Below, piece after piece: positions 35,726-43,202 of a stretch of DNA of 64,000 nt. Positions within the stretch are counted from its first letter, which is position 1; each line of letters starts with the position of its first letter. A program made the translations under genes and the position numbers. The notes below the pieces were generated by a model that saw nothing but the letters and a program-made list of their open reading frames with translations, was not told where the DNA came from and did not search any database. Source of the DNA: Pseudomonadota bacterium (GTDB lineage: Bacteria > Pseudomonadota > Gammaproteobacteria > Steroidobacterales > Steroidobacteraceae); NCBI GenBank assembly GCA_021815925.1, contig JAKAZL010000001.1, positions 1-64,000 on the forward strand, read 5' to 3'.

Positions 35726-36172
35726 ATGCGTTACTTTGAGGACCTCATCGAGGGCGAGGAGCGCGAGTCGGATGCGCGTGAGGTCACCGAGGCGGAGCTG
35801 CTGGCATTCGCGCGCCAGTACGACCCGCAGTACTTTCACGCCGATCCGCTGGCGGCAACGCGCTCGATCTTCGGCGGCGTCGTCGCCTCGGGCATCTTCA
35901 CCATGGCGATATGGCGTCAGCTGGATCACCGGATCTGCGGTGATATCGCCTGGATCTGCGGTGTCGCCTGGGACGAGGTGCGCTTCCCGCAGGCCGTCCG
36001 GGCGGGGGATGTGTTGCGCGCCCACGCCCGGTGCCTGAGCAAGCGCCCCTCGCGCAAGGATCCGCGCCGCGGGGTCACCGTCTACCAGTACACGTTGCTC
36101 AACCAGCGCGACGAAACGGTGTTCACCTGCCGCAGCACGAATCTGGTCGAGCGGCGGATGAGCGAGGCTTGA
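35726..36172 (+). CDS. MaoC-like (R)-hydratase, hotdog fold
   Basis: A 148-residue single hotdog domain. The hydratase-2 motif FARQYDPQYFHADPLAA (catalytic Asp/His) is followed by FGGVVASGIFTMA. Such enzymes hydrate trans-2-enoyl-CoAs. GTG 35705 is an alternative start; I prefer ATG 35726, where homology begins (MRYFEDL). It runs in the same direction as the SDR before it, and the SnoaL-like gene faces it. Confidence 0.85.
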   Translation: MRYFEDLIEGEERESDAREVTEAELLAFARQYDPQYFHADPLAATRSIFGGVVASGIFTMAIWRQLDHRICGDIAWICGVAWDEVRFPQAVRAGDVLRAHARCLSKRPSRKDPRRGVTVYQYTLLNQRDETVFTCRSTNLVERRMSEA

Positions 36173-36730
36173 TCAGTCCTCGCCATGGTAGCGACGCCAG
36201 CTCGGCAGGCCCTCGGGATAGTCTGCCGGGCGCTGATCACCATAGGCGCGCATGCGCAGCCGGCTGCCGAGTGCTGCGGCGTATTCGCCGACCGGCAGGT
36301 AATACAGGAACGACAGGGTGCGCTCGGCGAAGCACCAGCGGCCCGCATGGCGGCGATACTGGTCGCGGTAGCGCAGGGCGGCGATGAGCGCCTGGCTATT
36401 GCGCCAGACTTCGGCGTGGGAGGACACCAGTCCGCTCGCGCGGTCCGGATCAGTCGTGTCCAGTTCGACGAGCTGGTCGTGCGCGACGTGGTTGGTGGCC
36501 TTGAGCGCGGCGAACCGGCCGTGGAACTGCTCGATGATCGCCGTCCGTCCCCGTGCGTTCATCACGCCGTCCTGGGAACGGAAGACCGCATCCGGCGTGA
36601 ACAGCGATTCGAGCGTGTCGATGTCGCGGTCGTCCACGGCGATACCGTAGCGGGCGACCAGCTCGCGCAGGGCGAGTCGATCCTCGAGCGCCCCGATGCG
36701 CCGGGTCAATGTCGACAGATCAGAAGTCAT
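36173..36730 (-). CDS. SnoaL-like/NTF2-fold protein
   Basis: A 185-residue protein with the SnoaL_4/NTF2 layout: LEDRLALRELVARYGIAVDDRDIDTLESLFTPDAVFRSQDG, then a cone-shaped beta sheet (ATNHVAHDQLVELD; RHAGRWCFAERTLSFLYYLPVG). Members include ring-hydroxylating beta-like subunits, isomerases and lyases; no catalytic set is certain here. Its start is 47 bp from the divergent SDR at 36778. It could be a small subunit for one of the Rieske enzymes, but that is speculation. Confidence 0.75.
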   Translation of the reverse strand: MTSDLSTLTRRIGALEDRLALRELVARYGIAVDDRDIDTLESLFTPDAVFRSQDGVMNARGRTAIIEQFHGRFAALKATNHVAHDQLVELDTTDPDRASGLVSSHAEVWRNSQALIAALRYRDQYRRHAGRWCFAERTLSFLYYLPVGEYAAALGSRLRMRAYGDQRPADYPEGLPSWRRYHGED

Positions 36731-36777
36731 TCGGGTCACACCTCTTGGGCTGAGCGTTGTGGAGGGGGCGAAGGATC

Positions 36778-37578
36778 ATGAAACGTCTTGAGAACAAGGT
36801 GGCGGTCGTGCTCGGCGCGGCCGGCAAGGACAACATCGGACAGGCGATTGCGCGGCGGTTTGCCGAGGAGGGCGCGCGGGTGGTCGTGGCCGGCCGCAAC
36901 GCGCAGCCGCTGCGCGAGTTCGCGGCGCAGCTCGACGGGCGCTTCGCTCTGTGTGACATCACCTCCAAGGCGCAGCTGCGCGCGCTGGCGCAGGTGGCGC
37001 TCGATGCATTCGGGCGCATCGATATTGCCGTGAACTGCACCGGGCTCGGGCTCATCGCCAAGCTGCTCGAGACCACCGAAGAGCAGATCGACCAGCTGAT
37101 GGATCTGCACTTCAAGGGATCATTTTTCTTCCTGCAGGTGTTTTGCGATGCCATCGCCACCTGCGGCGGTGGCTCGGTGATCCTCACCTCCTCGGCGTCG
37201 GTGCACGCCCTGCTGTTCCACCATGCGGCGTACATCGGCACGAAGGCCGGGACTGAGTCGCTGGCGCGTTGCTTCGCGAACGAATTCGGTGCGCGCGGCG
37301 TGCGGGTCAACTCACTCGCGCCCGGCCTGACTGCGACGCCGATGACGGCCCGGGAGATGCAGATGCCGGGACTGGAATCGGTCTTCATCAAGGAGTACCC
37401 GCTCGGGCGCATCGGGACGGCCGCGGACGTGGCCAATGGCGCGCTGTGGCTGGCGGGGGACGAGTGCTTCATGACCGGGCAGGTGCTGCAGGTAAATGGC
37501 GGTCTGACGCTGCGGCGCAACCCGCTGCCGCGCGAAATCAACGCAAGTCTGGCCGCGGCCCGCGGGCCGTCCGGGTAG
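36778..37578 (+). CDS. Short-chain dehydrogenase/reductase
   Basis: A 266-residue SDR with a modified cofactor loop (LGAAGKDNIGQAIA instead of TGxxxGxG, as in FabI-like and some hydroxysteroid SDRs), NCTG in place of NNAG, and Ser in LTSSASVHALLFHHAAYIGTKAG with Tyr-x3-Lys intact. GAAGGA precedes ATG 36778. Likely a hydroxyacyl or ring-hydroxyl dehydrogenase of the pathway. Confidence 0.85.
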   Translation: MKRLENKVAVVLGAAGKDNIGQAIARRFAEEGARVVVAGRNAQPLREFAAQLDGRFALCDITSKAQLRALAQVALDAFGRIDIAVNCTGLGLIAKLLETTEEQIDQLMDLHFKGSFFFLQVFCDAIATCGGGSVILTSSASVHALLFHHAAYIGTKAGTESLARCFANEFGARGVRVNSLAPGLTATPMTAREMQMPGLESVFIKEYPLGRIGTAADVANGALWLAGDECFMTGQVLQVNGGLTLRRNPLPREINASLAAARGPSG

Positions 37579-37633
37579 GCGGCGACGCTGCAGCCCCGGG
37601 GCTAGTGTGCCTGAAGTGCCCCGTAAAAAAAAC

Positions 37634-37673
37634 AGTCAAGCCTGATTGTATTTGAGCCCGCACCGCCTATAAT
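37634..37673 (+). promoter_or_regulatory. TetR-type operator B overlapping promoter
   Basis: AGTCA-AGCC-TGATT (37634-37647) is followed by TATAAT at 37668-37673, with TTGTAT at 37646 as the -35 at 16-bp spacing. The operator therefore overlaps the -35 box, which suits repression. It drives the SDR-Rieske-dehydrogenase block from 37780. Confidence 0.75.
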
Positions 37674-37779
37674 CTGGCCGCTGGAGCCTGCACGGCTCGC
37701 CGCCTCGGGGGGCGCTGCGCACATCGGGTACCGACCCTGCGGTGCCGCCCGTCCGTACTGTCACTCGGAGGAACGCGCG

Positions 37780-38541
37780 ATGGATCTGGGTCTCAGGGGC
37801 AAGAAGGCCATTGTCACAGGTGCGACCAAAGGCATCGGCCGCGCCATCGTCGAACTCCTCGCCGGTGAGGGCGTGGACGTTGCGCTGTGTTCGCGCACCC
37901 AGGAGGAAGTCGACGCGACGGTTCAGGCCCTGAAGCGCCAGGGCGTCAATGCCTGTGGCGAGGCAGTGAACGTGCGCGACGGCGATGCCTACAAGGCCTG
38001 GCTCGAGCGGGCGGTCGCCGCGCTCGGCGGCTGCGACATCTTCGTCCCGAACGTGAGCGCGGGCGGCGGGTTCGACAGCGAGAAGAACTGGACGCGCAAC
38101 TTCGAAGTCGACGTCATGCACACGGTGCGCGGCTGCGAGACGCTGATGCCGCATCTGGAGAAATCCGGCGCCGGCTCCATCGTCATCATCGCCTCGACGA
38201 ATGCGCTGGAAACGTTCGGTGTGCCGCAGGCGTTCAATGCGATGAAGGCGGCGCTCATCACCTACTCCAAGCAGCTCGCGCAGCACGTCGGCAAGAAGGG
38301 CGTGCGCGTCAATACCGTTTCGCCGGGACCGATCTATTTCGACGGCGGCAGCTGGGAGCTCATCAAGGGCACCATGCCAAAGCTCTATGACTACGCCCTG
38401 CGGCAGATCCCCTGCGGGCGCATGGGAACCCCGGAGGAGGTCGCGCGTGTGGTGGCGTTCGTCGCAAGCCCGGCCGGCAGTCTCATGACCGGCTCGAACG
38501 TCGTGGCGGACAACGGCTTCACCAAGCGCGTCCAGTTCTGA
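37780..38541 (+). CDS. SDR with catalytic Tyr replaced by Phe
   Basis: A 253-residue SDR: TGATKGIG at residues 14-21, then a cofactor region and SIVIIASTNALETFGVPQAFNAMKAAL. Where classical SDRs have YxxxK, this one reads F-N-A-M-K (codon TTC), so Lys is kept but Tyr is lost. It may be a non-oxidoreductive member, use another proton donor, or act as a scaffold. PNVSAGG replaces NNAG. It is first in its transcription unit, and its stop overlaps the ATG of the Rieske gene. Confidence 0.85.
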   Translation: MDLGLRGKKAIVTGATKGIGRAIVELLAGEGVDVALCSRTQEEVDATVQALKRQGVNACGEAVNVRDGDAYKAWLERAVAALGGCDIFVPNVSAGGGFDSEKNWTRNFEVDVMHTVRGCETLMPHLEKSGAGSIVIIASTNALETFGVPQAFNAMKAALITYSKQLAQHVGKKGVRVNTVSPGPIYFDGGSWELIKGTMPKLYDYALRQIPCGRMGTPEEVARVVAFVASPAGSLMTGSNVVADNGFTKRVQF

Positions 38542-39896
38542 TGGACGAGTTCTGGCAGCGGTCCAAGGCTCCGGCTTATACGCCGGTGCCGCGTTCCCGG
38601 CCCGAGGACAGTCCGGAAACGCCGCTCGAGAAGGCACCCACTCCCGAGCTCGACTGGGGCGTCGTCGATCAGCGGCGCTACTTCTCGCGCGAGTTCATGC
38701 GGCTCGAGTGGGAGCGGATGTGGAGCAAGGTCTGGTTGCTCGGCGGCCGCGAGGCCGACATCCCGGAGGCCGGCGATTACATCGTCACCGAGATCGGGCC
38801 GGAGTCGATCCTCATCGTGCGCCAGCGCGACGGCCGGGTGCGCGCGTTCTACAACGTCTGTCAGCACCGCGGCAGCCGCCTGCGCGGCTGCGGGATCGGT
38901 ACGACCGGTGCATCGCTGACGTTCAAATGTCCGTACCATCACTGGGAGTACGAGCTGGACGGCTCGTATCACCGGATTCCCGACATCGACACCTTTCCCC
39001 AGGGCAAGCCGGCCCATGCGCTCAGCGAGATCCGTTGCGACACCTGGGGTGGCTTCGTGTGGTACTCGCTGAACGAGTCACCGCCGCCGCTGCTCGAGTT
39101 CCTTGACCCGTTGCCGCGCCATCTCGAGGCGTACAACCTGCACAAGATGGTGCAGACGCGCGACATCACCGTCGAATGGGACTGCAACTGGAAGACCTCG
39201 GTCGATGCGTTCAACGAGACCTACCACGTGCAGGGCATTCATCCGCAGCTGCTCTGGTACCTGCACGACCTCGACGTGCAGATCGACTGCTATGAGCGCC
39301 ACAACCGCTACCTGATTCCCTTCGGCACACTTTCCCCGCGCGTGCGCAAGCCGCCGGCGATTCCCGAGCCCATCAAGACGATCATGAAGGCGGCGGGCAT
39401 AGATCCGGCGGACTACGACCGGCCGATCAGCGAGATCCGCCGCGACGTGCAGAAGCACAAGCGGGCCTTCGGCGCCACGCAGGGCAAGGACTACTCGCGG
39501 CTGAACGACGATCAGCTCACCGACGACTACCATTACCTCATCTTTCCCAACCTGTCGCTGAACGTCCATGCGGACGATTTCTGGATCTTCCGGCAGCGCC
39601 CCCATCCGCACGACCCCGATCGCATGTTCTACGACATCATGACCTTCGAGCTCGTCCCCGATGGGCAGGAGTGGCCGCAGCGGGCCGAGCACAAGCAGTG
39701 GAAGCACGGCGACAAGTCGATCGGGTTGGTGCTCGACCAGGATGCGGCAAATCTGCCGGGCGTGCAGGCCGGCATGCATTCGAAAGGCTTCAAGGGGCTG
39801 TGGGTCGGCGCTCAGGAGCTGCGCATCCGACACTTCCACAAAGTGCTCGACGACTACATCTACGGTCCGCAGGGCAAGCCTGCGGGCGCGCTGTAG
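38541..39896 (+). CDS. Rieske non-heme iron oxygenase, alpha subunit (1)
   Basis: A 451-residue protein. The Rieske centre is CQH (Cys107, His109) and CPYHHW (Cys130, His133). The catalytic domain has DAFNETYHVQGIH: bridging Asp222, iron ligands His229 and His234, with the third acidic ligand expected near residue 380. It activates O2 for ring dihydroxylation, monooxygenation or demethylation. No beta subunit is adjacent, so it may be a homotrimer. It is closely paralogous in layout to the gene at 58023. One-base overlap with the SDR before it. Confidence 0.92.
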   Translation: MDEFWQRSKAPAYTPVPRSRPEDSPETPLEKAPTPELDWGVVDQRRYFSREFMRLEWERMWSKVWLLGGREADIPEAGDYIVTEIGPESILIVRQRDGRVRAFYNVCQHRGSRLRGCGIGTTGASLTFKCPYHHWEYELDGSYHRIPDIDTFPQGKPAHALSEIRCDTWGGFVWYSLNESPPPLLEFLDPLPRHLEAYNLHKMVQTRDITVEWDCNWKTSVDAFNETYHVQGIHPQLLWYLHDLDVQIDCYERHNRYLIPFGTLSPRVRKPPAIPEPIKTIMKAAGIDPADYDRPISEIRRDVQKHKRAFGATQGKDYSRLNDDQLTDDYHYLIFPNLSLNVHADDFWIFRQRPHPHDPDRMFYDIMTFELVPDGQEWPQRAEHKQWKHGDKSIGLVLDQDAANLPGVQAGMHSKGFKGLWVGAQELRIRHFHKVLDDYIYGPQGKPAGAL

Positions 39897-39909
39897 GGAG
39901 GTGCCCGCA

Positions 39910-40890
39910 ATGGAGCTGGATCGCACCAAGCTGTTGGATGCTTATCGGCGGATGAAGACGATCCGCGAGTTCGAGGAACGGCTGCACGTTGAGATCGCCA
40001 CCGGCGAGATACCGGGCTTCACGCACCTGTATGCCGGGCAGGAAGCCGTGGCGGTGGGCGTGTGCGCGGAACTGACCGACGAAGATTACATCGTTAGCAC
40101 GCATCGCGGTCACGGCCACTGCATCGCCAAGGGGTGCGACGTCACCGGCATGATGAAGGAGATCTACGGACGTCGCGACGGGCTGTGCAAGGGCAAGGGC
40201 GGCTCGATGCACATCGCCGATTTCGACAAGGGCATGCTCGGCGCCAACGCCATCGTCGGCGGTGGGCCGCCGCTCGCGGTGGGCGCGGCCATCGCCTGTC
40301 AGCTGCGCCGTCCGGCCTCGGGCGAAGGGCGGGTGAGCGTCGCCTTCGGCGGTGACGGCAGCTGCAACCAGGGCACGGTGTTCGAGGCCATGAATTTGGC
40401 GGTGGTGCTCGGCGTGCCCACCATTTTCGTCTTCGAGAACAACGGCTACAGCGAACACACCGGAGCGGACTACGCGGTCGGCTCGAAGGACATCACCGCG
40501 CGCAGCGCGGCATTCGGCATGCCCGCCGAGCGGGTCGACGGGAGCGACTTCTTCGCCGTGCACGCGGCCATGCAGCGCGCGGTAGCGCGCGCGCGCAGCG
40601 GGGCTGGTCCCAGCACGATCGAGGCGACGACGACGCGCTTCTACGGGCATTTCGAAGGCGATCCGCAGAACTACCGTGCCAAGGGTGAAATTGAGCGCCA
40701 GCGCGCCACGATGGACTGCCTGGCGCGCTTTCGCGCCACGGTGGCGGCCGACGGGTCGATTGCCGCGGCGGAACTCGATGCGATCGACCGCGCGGTGCTC
40801 CTGGAGATCGACGCGGCGGTGAGCGCTGCCCGCGCAGCGCCCATGCCGTCAGAGTCCGAGCTGACGACCGACGTGTACATCAGCTACTGA
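39910..40890 (+). CDS. TPP-dependent dehydrogenase E1 alpha (acetoin/2-oxoacid type)
   Basis: A 326-residue protein starting MELDRTKLLDAYRRMKTIREFEERL. It has HLYAGQEAVAVG and STHRGHGHCIAKG, the substrate-pocket histidines, and the TPP motif GDGSCNQGTVFEAMNLAVVLGVP...FENNGYSEHT. It belongs to the pyruvate/acetoin/branched-chain E1 alpha group. It should decarboxylate a 2-oxoacid or cleave an acetoin-like ketol made in the pathway and pass the acyl group to E2. Start 39910 lies 13 bp after the Rieske gene. Confidence 0.9.
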   Translation: MELDRTKLLDAYRRMKTIREFEERLHVEIATGEIPGFTHLYAGQEAVAVGVCAELTDEDYIVSTHRGHGHCIAKGCDVTGMMKEIYGRRDGLCKGKGGSMHIADFDKGMLGANAIVGGGPPLAVGAAIACQLRRPASGEGRVSVAFGGDGSCNQGTVFEAMNLAVVLGVPTIFVFENNGYSEHTGADYAVGSKDITARSAAFGMPAERVDGSDFFAVHAAMQRAVARARSGAGPSTIEATTTRFYGHFEGDPQNYRAKGEIERQRATMDCLARFRATVAADGSIAAAELDAIDRAVLLEIDAAVSAARAAPMPSESELTTDVYISY

Positions 40891-40918
40891 AGCGCCCGAT
40901 TTCGCCAGGACGACATTC

Positions 40919-41935
40919 ATGCCACAGCTTTCGATGCGCGATGCCATCAACCAGGCACTGCACCAGGAAATGGAGCGGGATCCGCGCGTCATCGTTCTGG
41001 GTGAGGATGTTTCCGGCGGTGCGGGCGGCACCTCGGGGCAGCGCGAGGCCTCGGGCGGAATATTCGGCGTCACCAAGGGGCTGCTGCCGCGATTCGGTGC
41101 CGGTCGGGTCATCGACACGCCGATCAGCGAATCGGCCATCGTTGGGGCCGCCGCCGGGGCGGCGCTCGCCGGCCTGCGCCCGGTCGCCGAGCTGATGTTT
41201 GCCGACTTCGTCGGCGTGTGCATGGATCAGATTTACAACCAGGTGGCAAAGTTTCGCTACATGTTCGGCGGCAAGAGCGCCTGCCCGGTTGTGATCCGCA
41301 TGGCGATGGGCGCGGGCATGAACATGGGGGCGCAGCACTCCCAGGCGATTTACGGGCTCCTCACGGCGATCCCGGGCCTGAAAGTTGTGGTGCCCTCGAA
41401 TGCCCGCGACGCGAAGGGACTGCTCATCGAGGCGATCCGCGACGACGACCCGGTGGTGTTCTTCGAGCACAAGGCGCTCTATCCGCGCAAGTGCGAGGTG
41501 CCCGAGGAGCCGTTCCGCGTGCGCTTCGGCGAGGCGAGCCTGCTGCGCGAGGGCGCCGATGCGACGGTCGTGGCGATCGGCCGCATGGTGGTGTTCGCCG
41601 AGAAGGCGCTCGATGCGCTTGCCAAGGAAGGGGTCAGCTGCGACCTGATCGATCCGCGCACCACCTCGCCGCTCGACGAGGAGACCATCCTGGAGAGCCT
41701 GGAGAACACCGGGCGGCTCGTGGTCGTCGACGAATCGCCGCCGCGCTGCAGCGTCGCCGCCGACATCGCGGCGCTGGCGGCTGGACGCGGCTTCGGGTCG
41801 CTCAAGGCGCCCGTCGTGCAGGTCACTGCACCGCATACGCCCGTGCCGTTTTCTCCGGCCCTCGAGCGCGCCTATGTGCCCGGTCCGCAACGTATCGAGG
41901 CCGCCATTCGTCAAGTGTTGGGAAGGAATCGATGA
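40919..41935 (+). CDS. TPP-dependent dehydrogenase E1 beta
   Basis: A 338-residue transketolase-like beta subunit: MRDAINQALHQEMERDPRVIVLGEDV, DTPISESAIVGAAAGAALAGLRPVAELMFADF and GAQHSQAIYGLLTAIPGLKVVVPSNARDAKGLL. These are all diagnostic for the E1 beta of acetoin/2-oxoacid dehydrogenase complexes. Its stop overlaps the E2 start by ATGA. Confidence 0.92.
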   Translation: MPQLSMRDAINQALHQEMERDPRVIVLGEDVSGGAGGTSGQREASGGIFGVTKGLLPRFGAGRVIDTPISESAIVGAAAGAALAGLRPVAELMFADFVGVCMDQIYNQVAKFRYMFGGKSACPVVIRMAMGAGMNMGAQHSQAIYGLLTAIPGLKVVVPSNARDAKGLLIEAIRDDDPVVFFEHKALYPRKCEVPEEPFRVRFGEASLLREGADATVVAIGRMVVFAEKALDALAKEGVSCDLIDPRTTSPLDEETILESLENTGRLVVVDESPPRCSVAADIAALAAGRGFGSLKAPVVQVTAPHTPVPFSPALERAYVPGPQRIEAAIRQVLGRNR

Positions 41936-43158
41936 GCGAGCAGATCCACGCGGTCACGATGCCCAAGTGGGGCATCGAGATGACCGAAGGCACCGTGATT
42001 CGCTGGAATGCGTCCGCGGGTCAGCGGATCGACAAAGGCGAGCCGCTGCTCGAGGTTGAGACCGAGAAGATCGTGAACACCGTCGACTCGCCCTTCAGCG
42101 GGACGCTGCGCCGAATCATCGCCGAGTCCGGCGAGGTTCGCCCGGTCGGCGCGTTGCTCGCCGTGCTTGCGGAGGACGACGTGAGTGAGCCGACGCTCGC
42201 GCGCTTCATCGAGCAGTTCAAGGGCGCACAGGTTTCCTTCGAGCCCGACGCCGCGGTGGGGACGGCTGCATCCGCCGCCGTCCATGACGCGGCGCCCGGG
42301 ACCGAGGCGGCAGACGATGAGCCGCGTGTCAGTCCACACGCGAAGCGTCTCGCGGAGCGCCTGGGCGTTGATCTGGCACGGGTCCGCGGCAGCGGCCGCA
42401 ACGGCCGGATCACGCGTGAGGACGTCGAGGCGTTTGCGGCACAGTCGAGCGCGACGGCCCCGGCAGCGGTCGGCGGGGCGGACAACACGGCGGTACGCCT
42501 GCGACTCTCGCCCACGCGTGTCACGATCGCGCGCCGATTGCTCGAATCCAAACAGACGATCCCGCATTACCGCCTGAGCATCGAGGTGCAGGCCGCCGCG
42601 CTCGTGCAGCGAGCAGAGCAGGCGGCACGGGAAGCCGGTCGGCGGATCACGATGAACGATCTGCTGGTGCGCGCCTGTGCGCTGGCGCTCGTGCGCCATC
42701 CGGAACTCAATGCCTGGCTCGAAGGCGAGGAGATTGTGCGCTTCGCCCGTGCCGACGTGGCCGTCGCCGTAGCTACGGCGAATGGTCTGATCACGCCGGT
42801 GGTGCGCGGAGCCGAGGCGAAGAGTCCGGCCGAGATCGCCACGGTGACTGCCGAGCTGTTCGAGCGGGCGCGCCGCGGGGAACTCACCCGCGAGGACATC
42901 AGCGGCGGAACGTTCACGATTTCCAATCTGGGCATGTTCGGGCTGCCCCGCTTCGATGCGATCATCAACCCGCCGCAGGTGGCCATTCTCGCAGTGGGCG
43001 TGGCGGAGGATCGGGTCGTCGCGATCGAAGGGGCCGCGGCAGTCGCGAAAATGATGACCTTGACGCTTTCCGCCGATCACCGGGTGATTGACGGTGCGGT
43101 GGGCGCGGCGTTCCTCGGCACGCTGCGCACTCTGATCGAGGAGCCTCAGCGGCTGTAA
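41932..43158 (+). CDS. Dihydrolipoamide acyltransferase E2
   Basis: A 408-residue protein with three parts. The lipoyl domain carries EVETEKIVNTV and lipoyl-Lys46, a peripheral-binding domain lies at about residues 124-162 (RVSPHAKRLAERLGVDLARVRGSGRNGRI), and the catalytic domain ends with ADHRVIDGAVGAAFL (His-Asp catalytic pair). It transfers the acyl group from E1 to CoA. The complex would also need an E3 (lipoamide dehydrogenase), which is not in the window and probably comes from a housekeeping copy. Confidence 0.93.
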   Translation: MSEQIHAVTMPKWGIEMTEGTVIRWNASAGQRIDKGEPLLEVETEKIVNTVDSPFSGTLRRIIAESGEVRPVGALLAVLAEDDVSEPTLARFIEQFKGAQVSFEPDAAVGTAASAAVHDAAPGTEAADDEPRVSPHAKRLAERLGVDLARVRGSGRNGRITREDVEAFAAQSSATAPAAVGGADNTAVRLRLSPTRVTIARRLLESKQTIPHYRLSIEVQAAALVQRAEQAAREAGRRITMNDLLVRACALALVRHPELNAWLEGEEIVRFARADVAVAVATANGLITPVVRGAEAKSPAEIATVTAELFERARRGELTREDISGGTFTISNLGMFGLPRFDAIINPPQVAILAVGVAEDRVVAIEGAAAVAKMMTLTLSADHRVIDGAVGAAFLGTLRTLIEEPQRL

Positions 43159-43202
43159 CGGCCGGGACGCGAGGCAATCGGCTTCTTTTTGGGGGAACAA
43201 CG

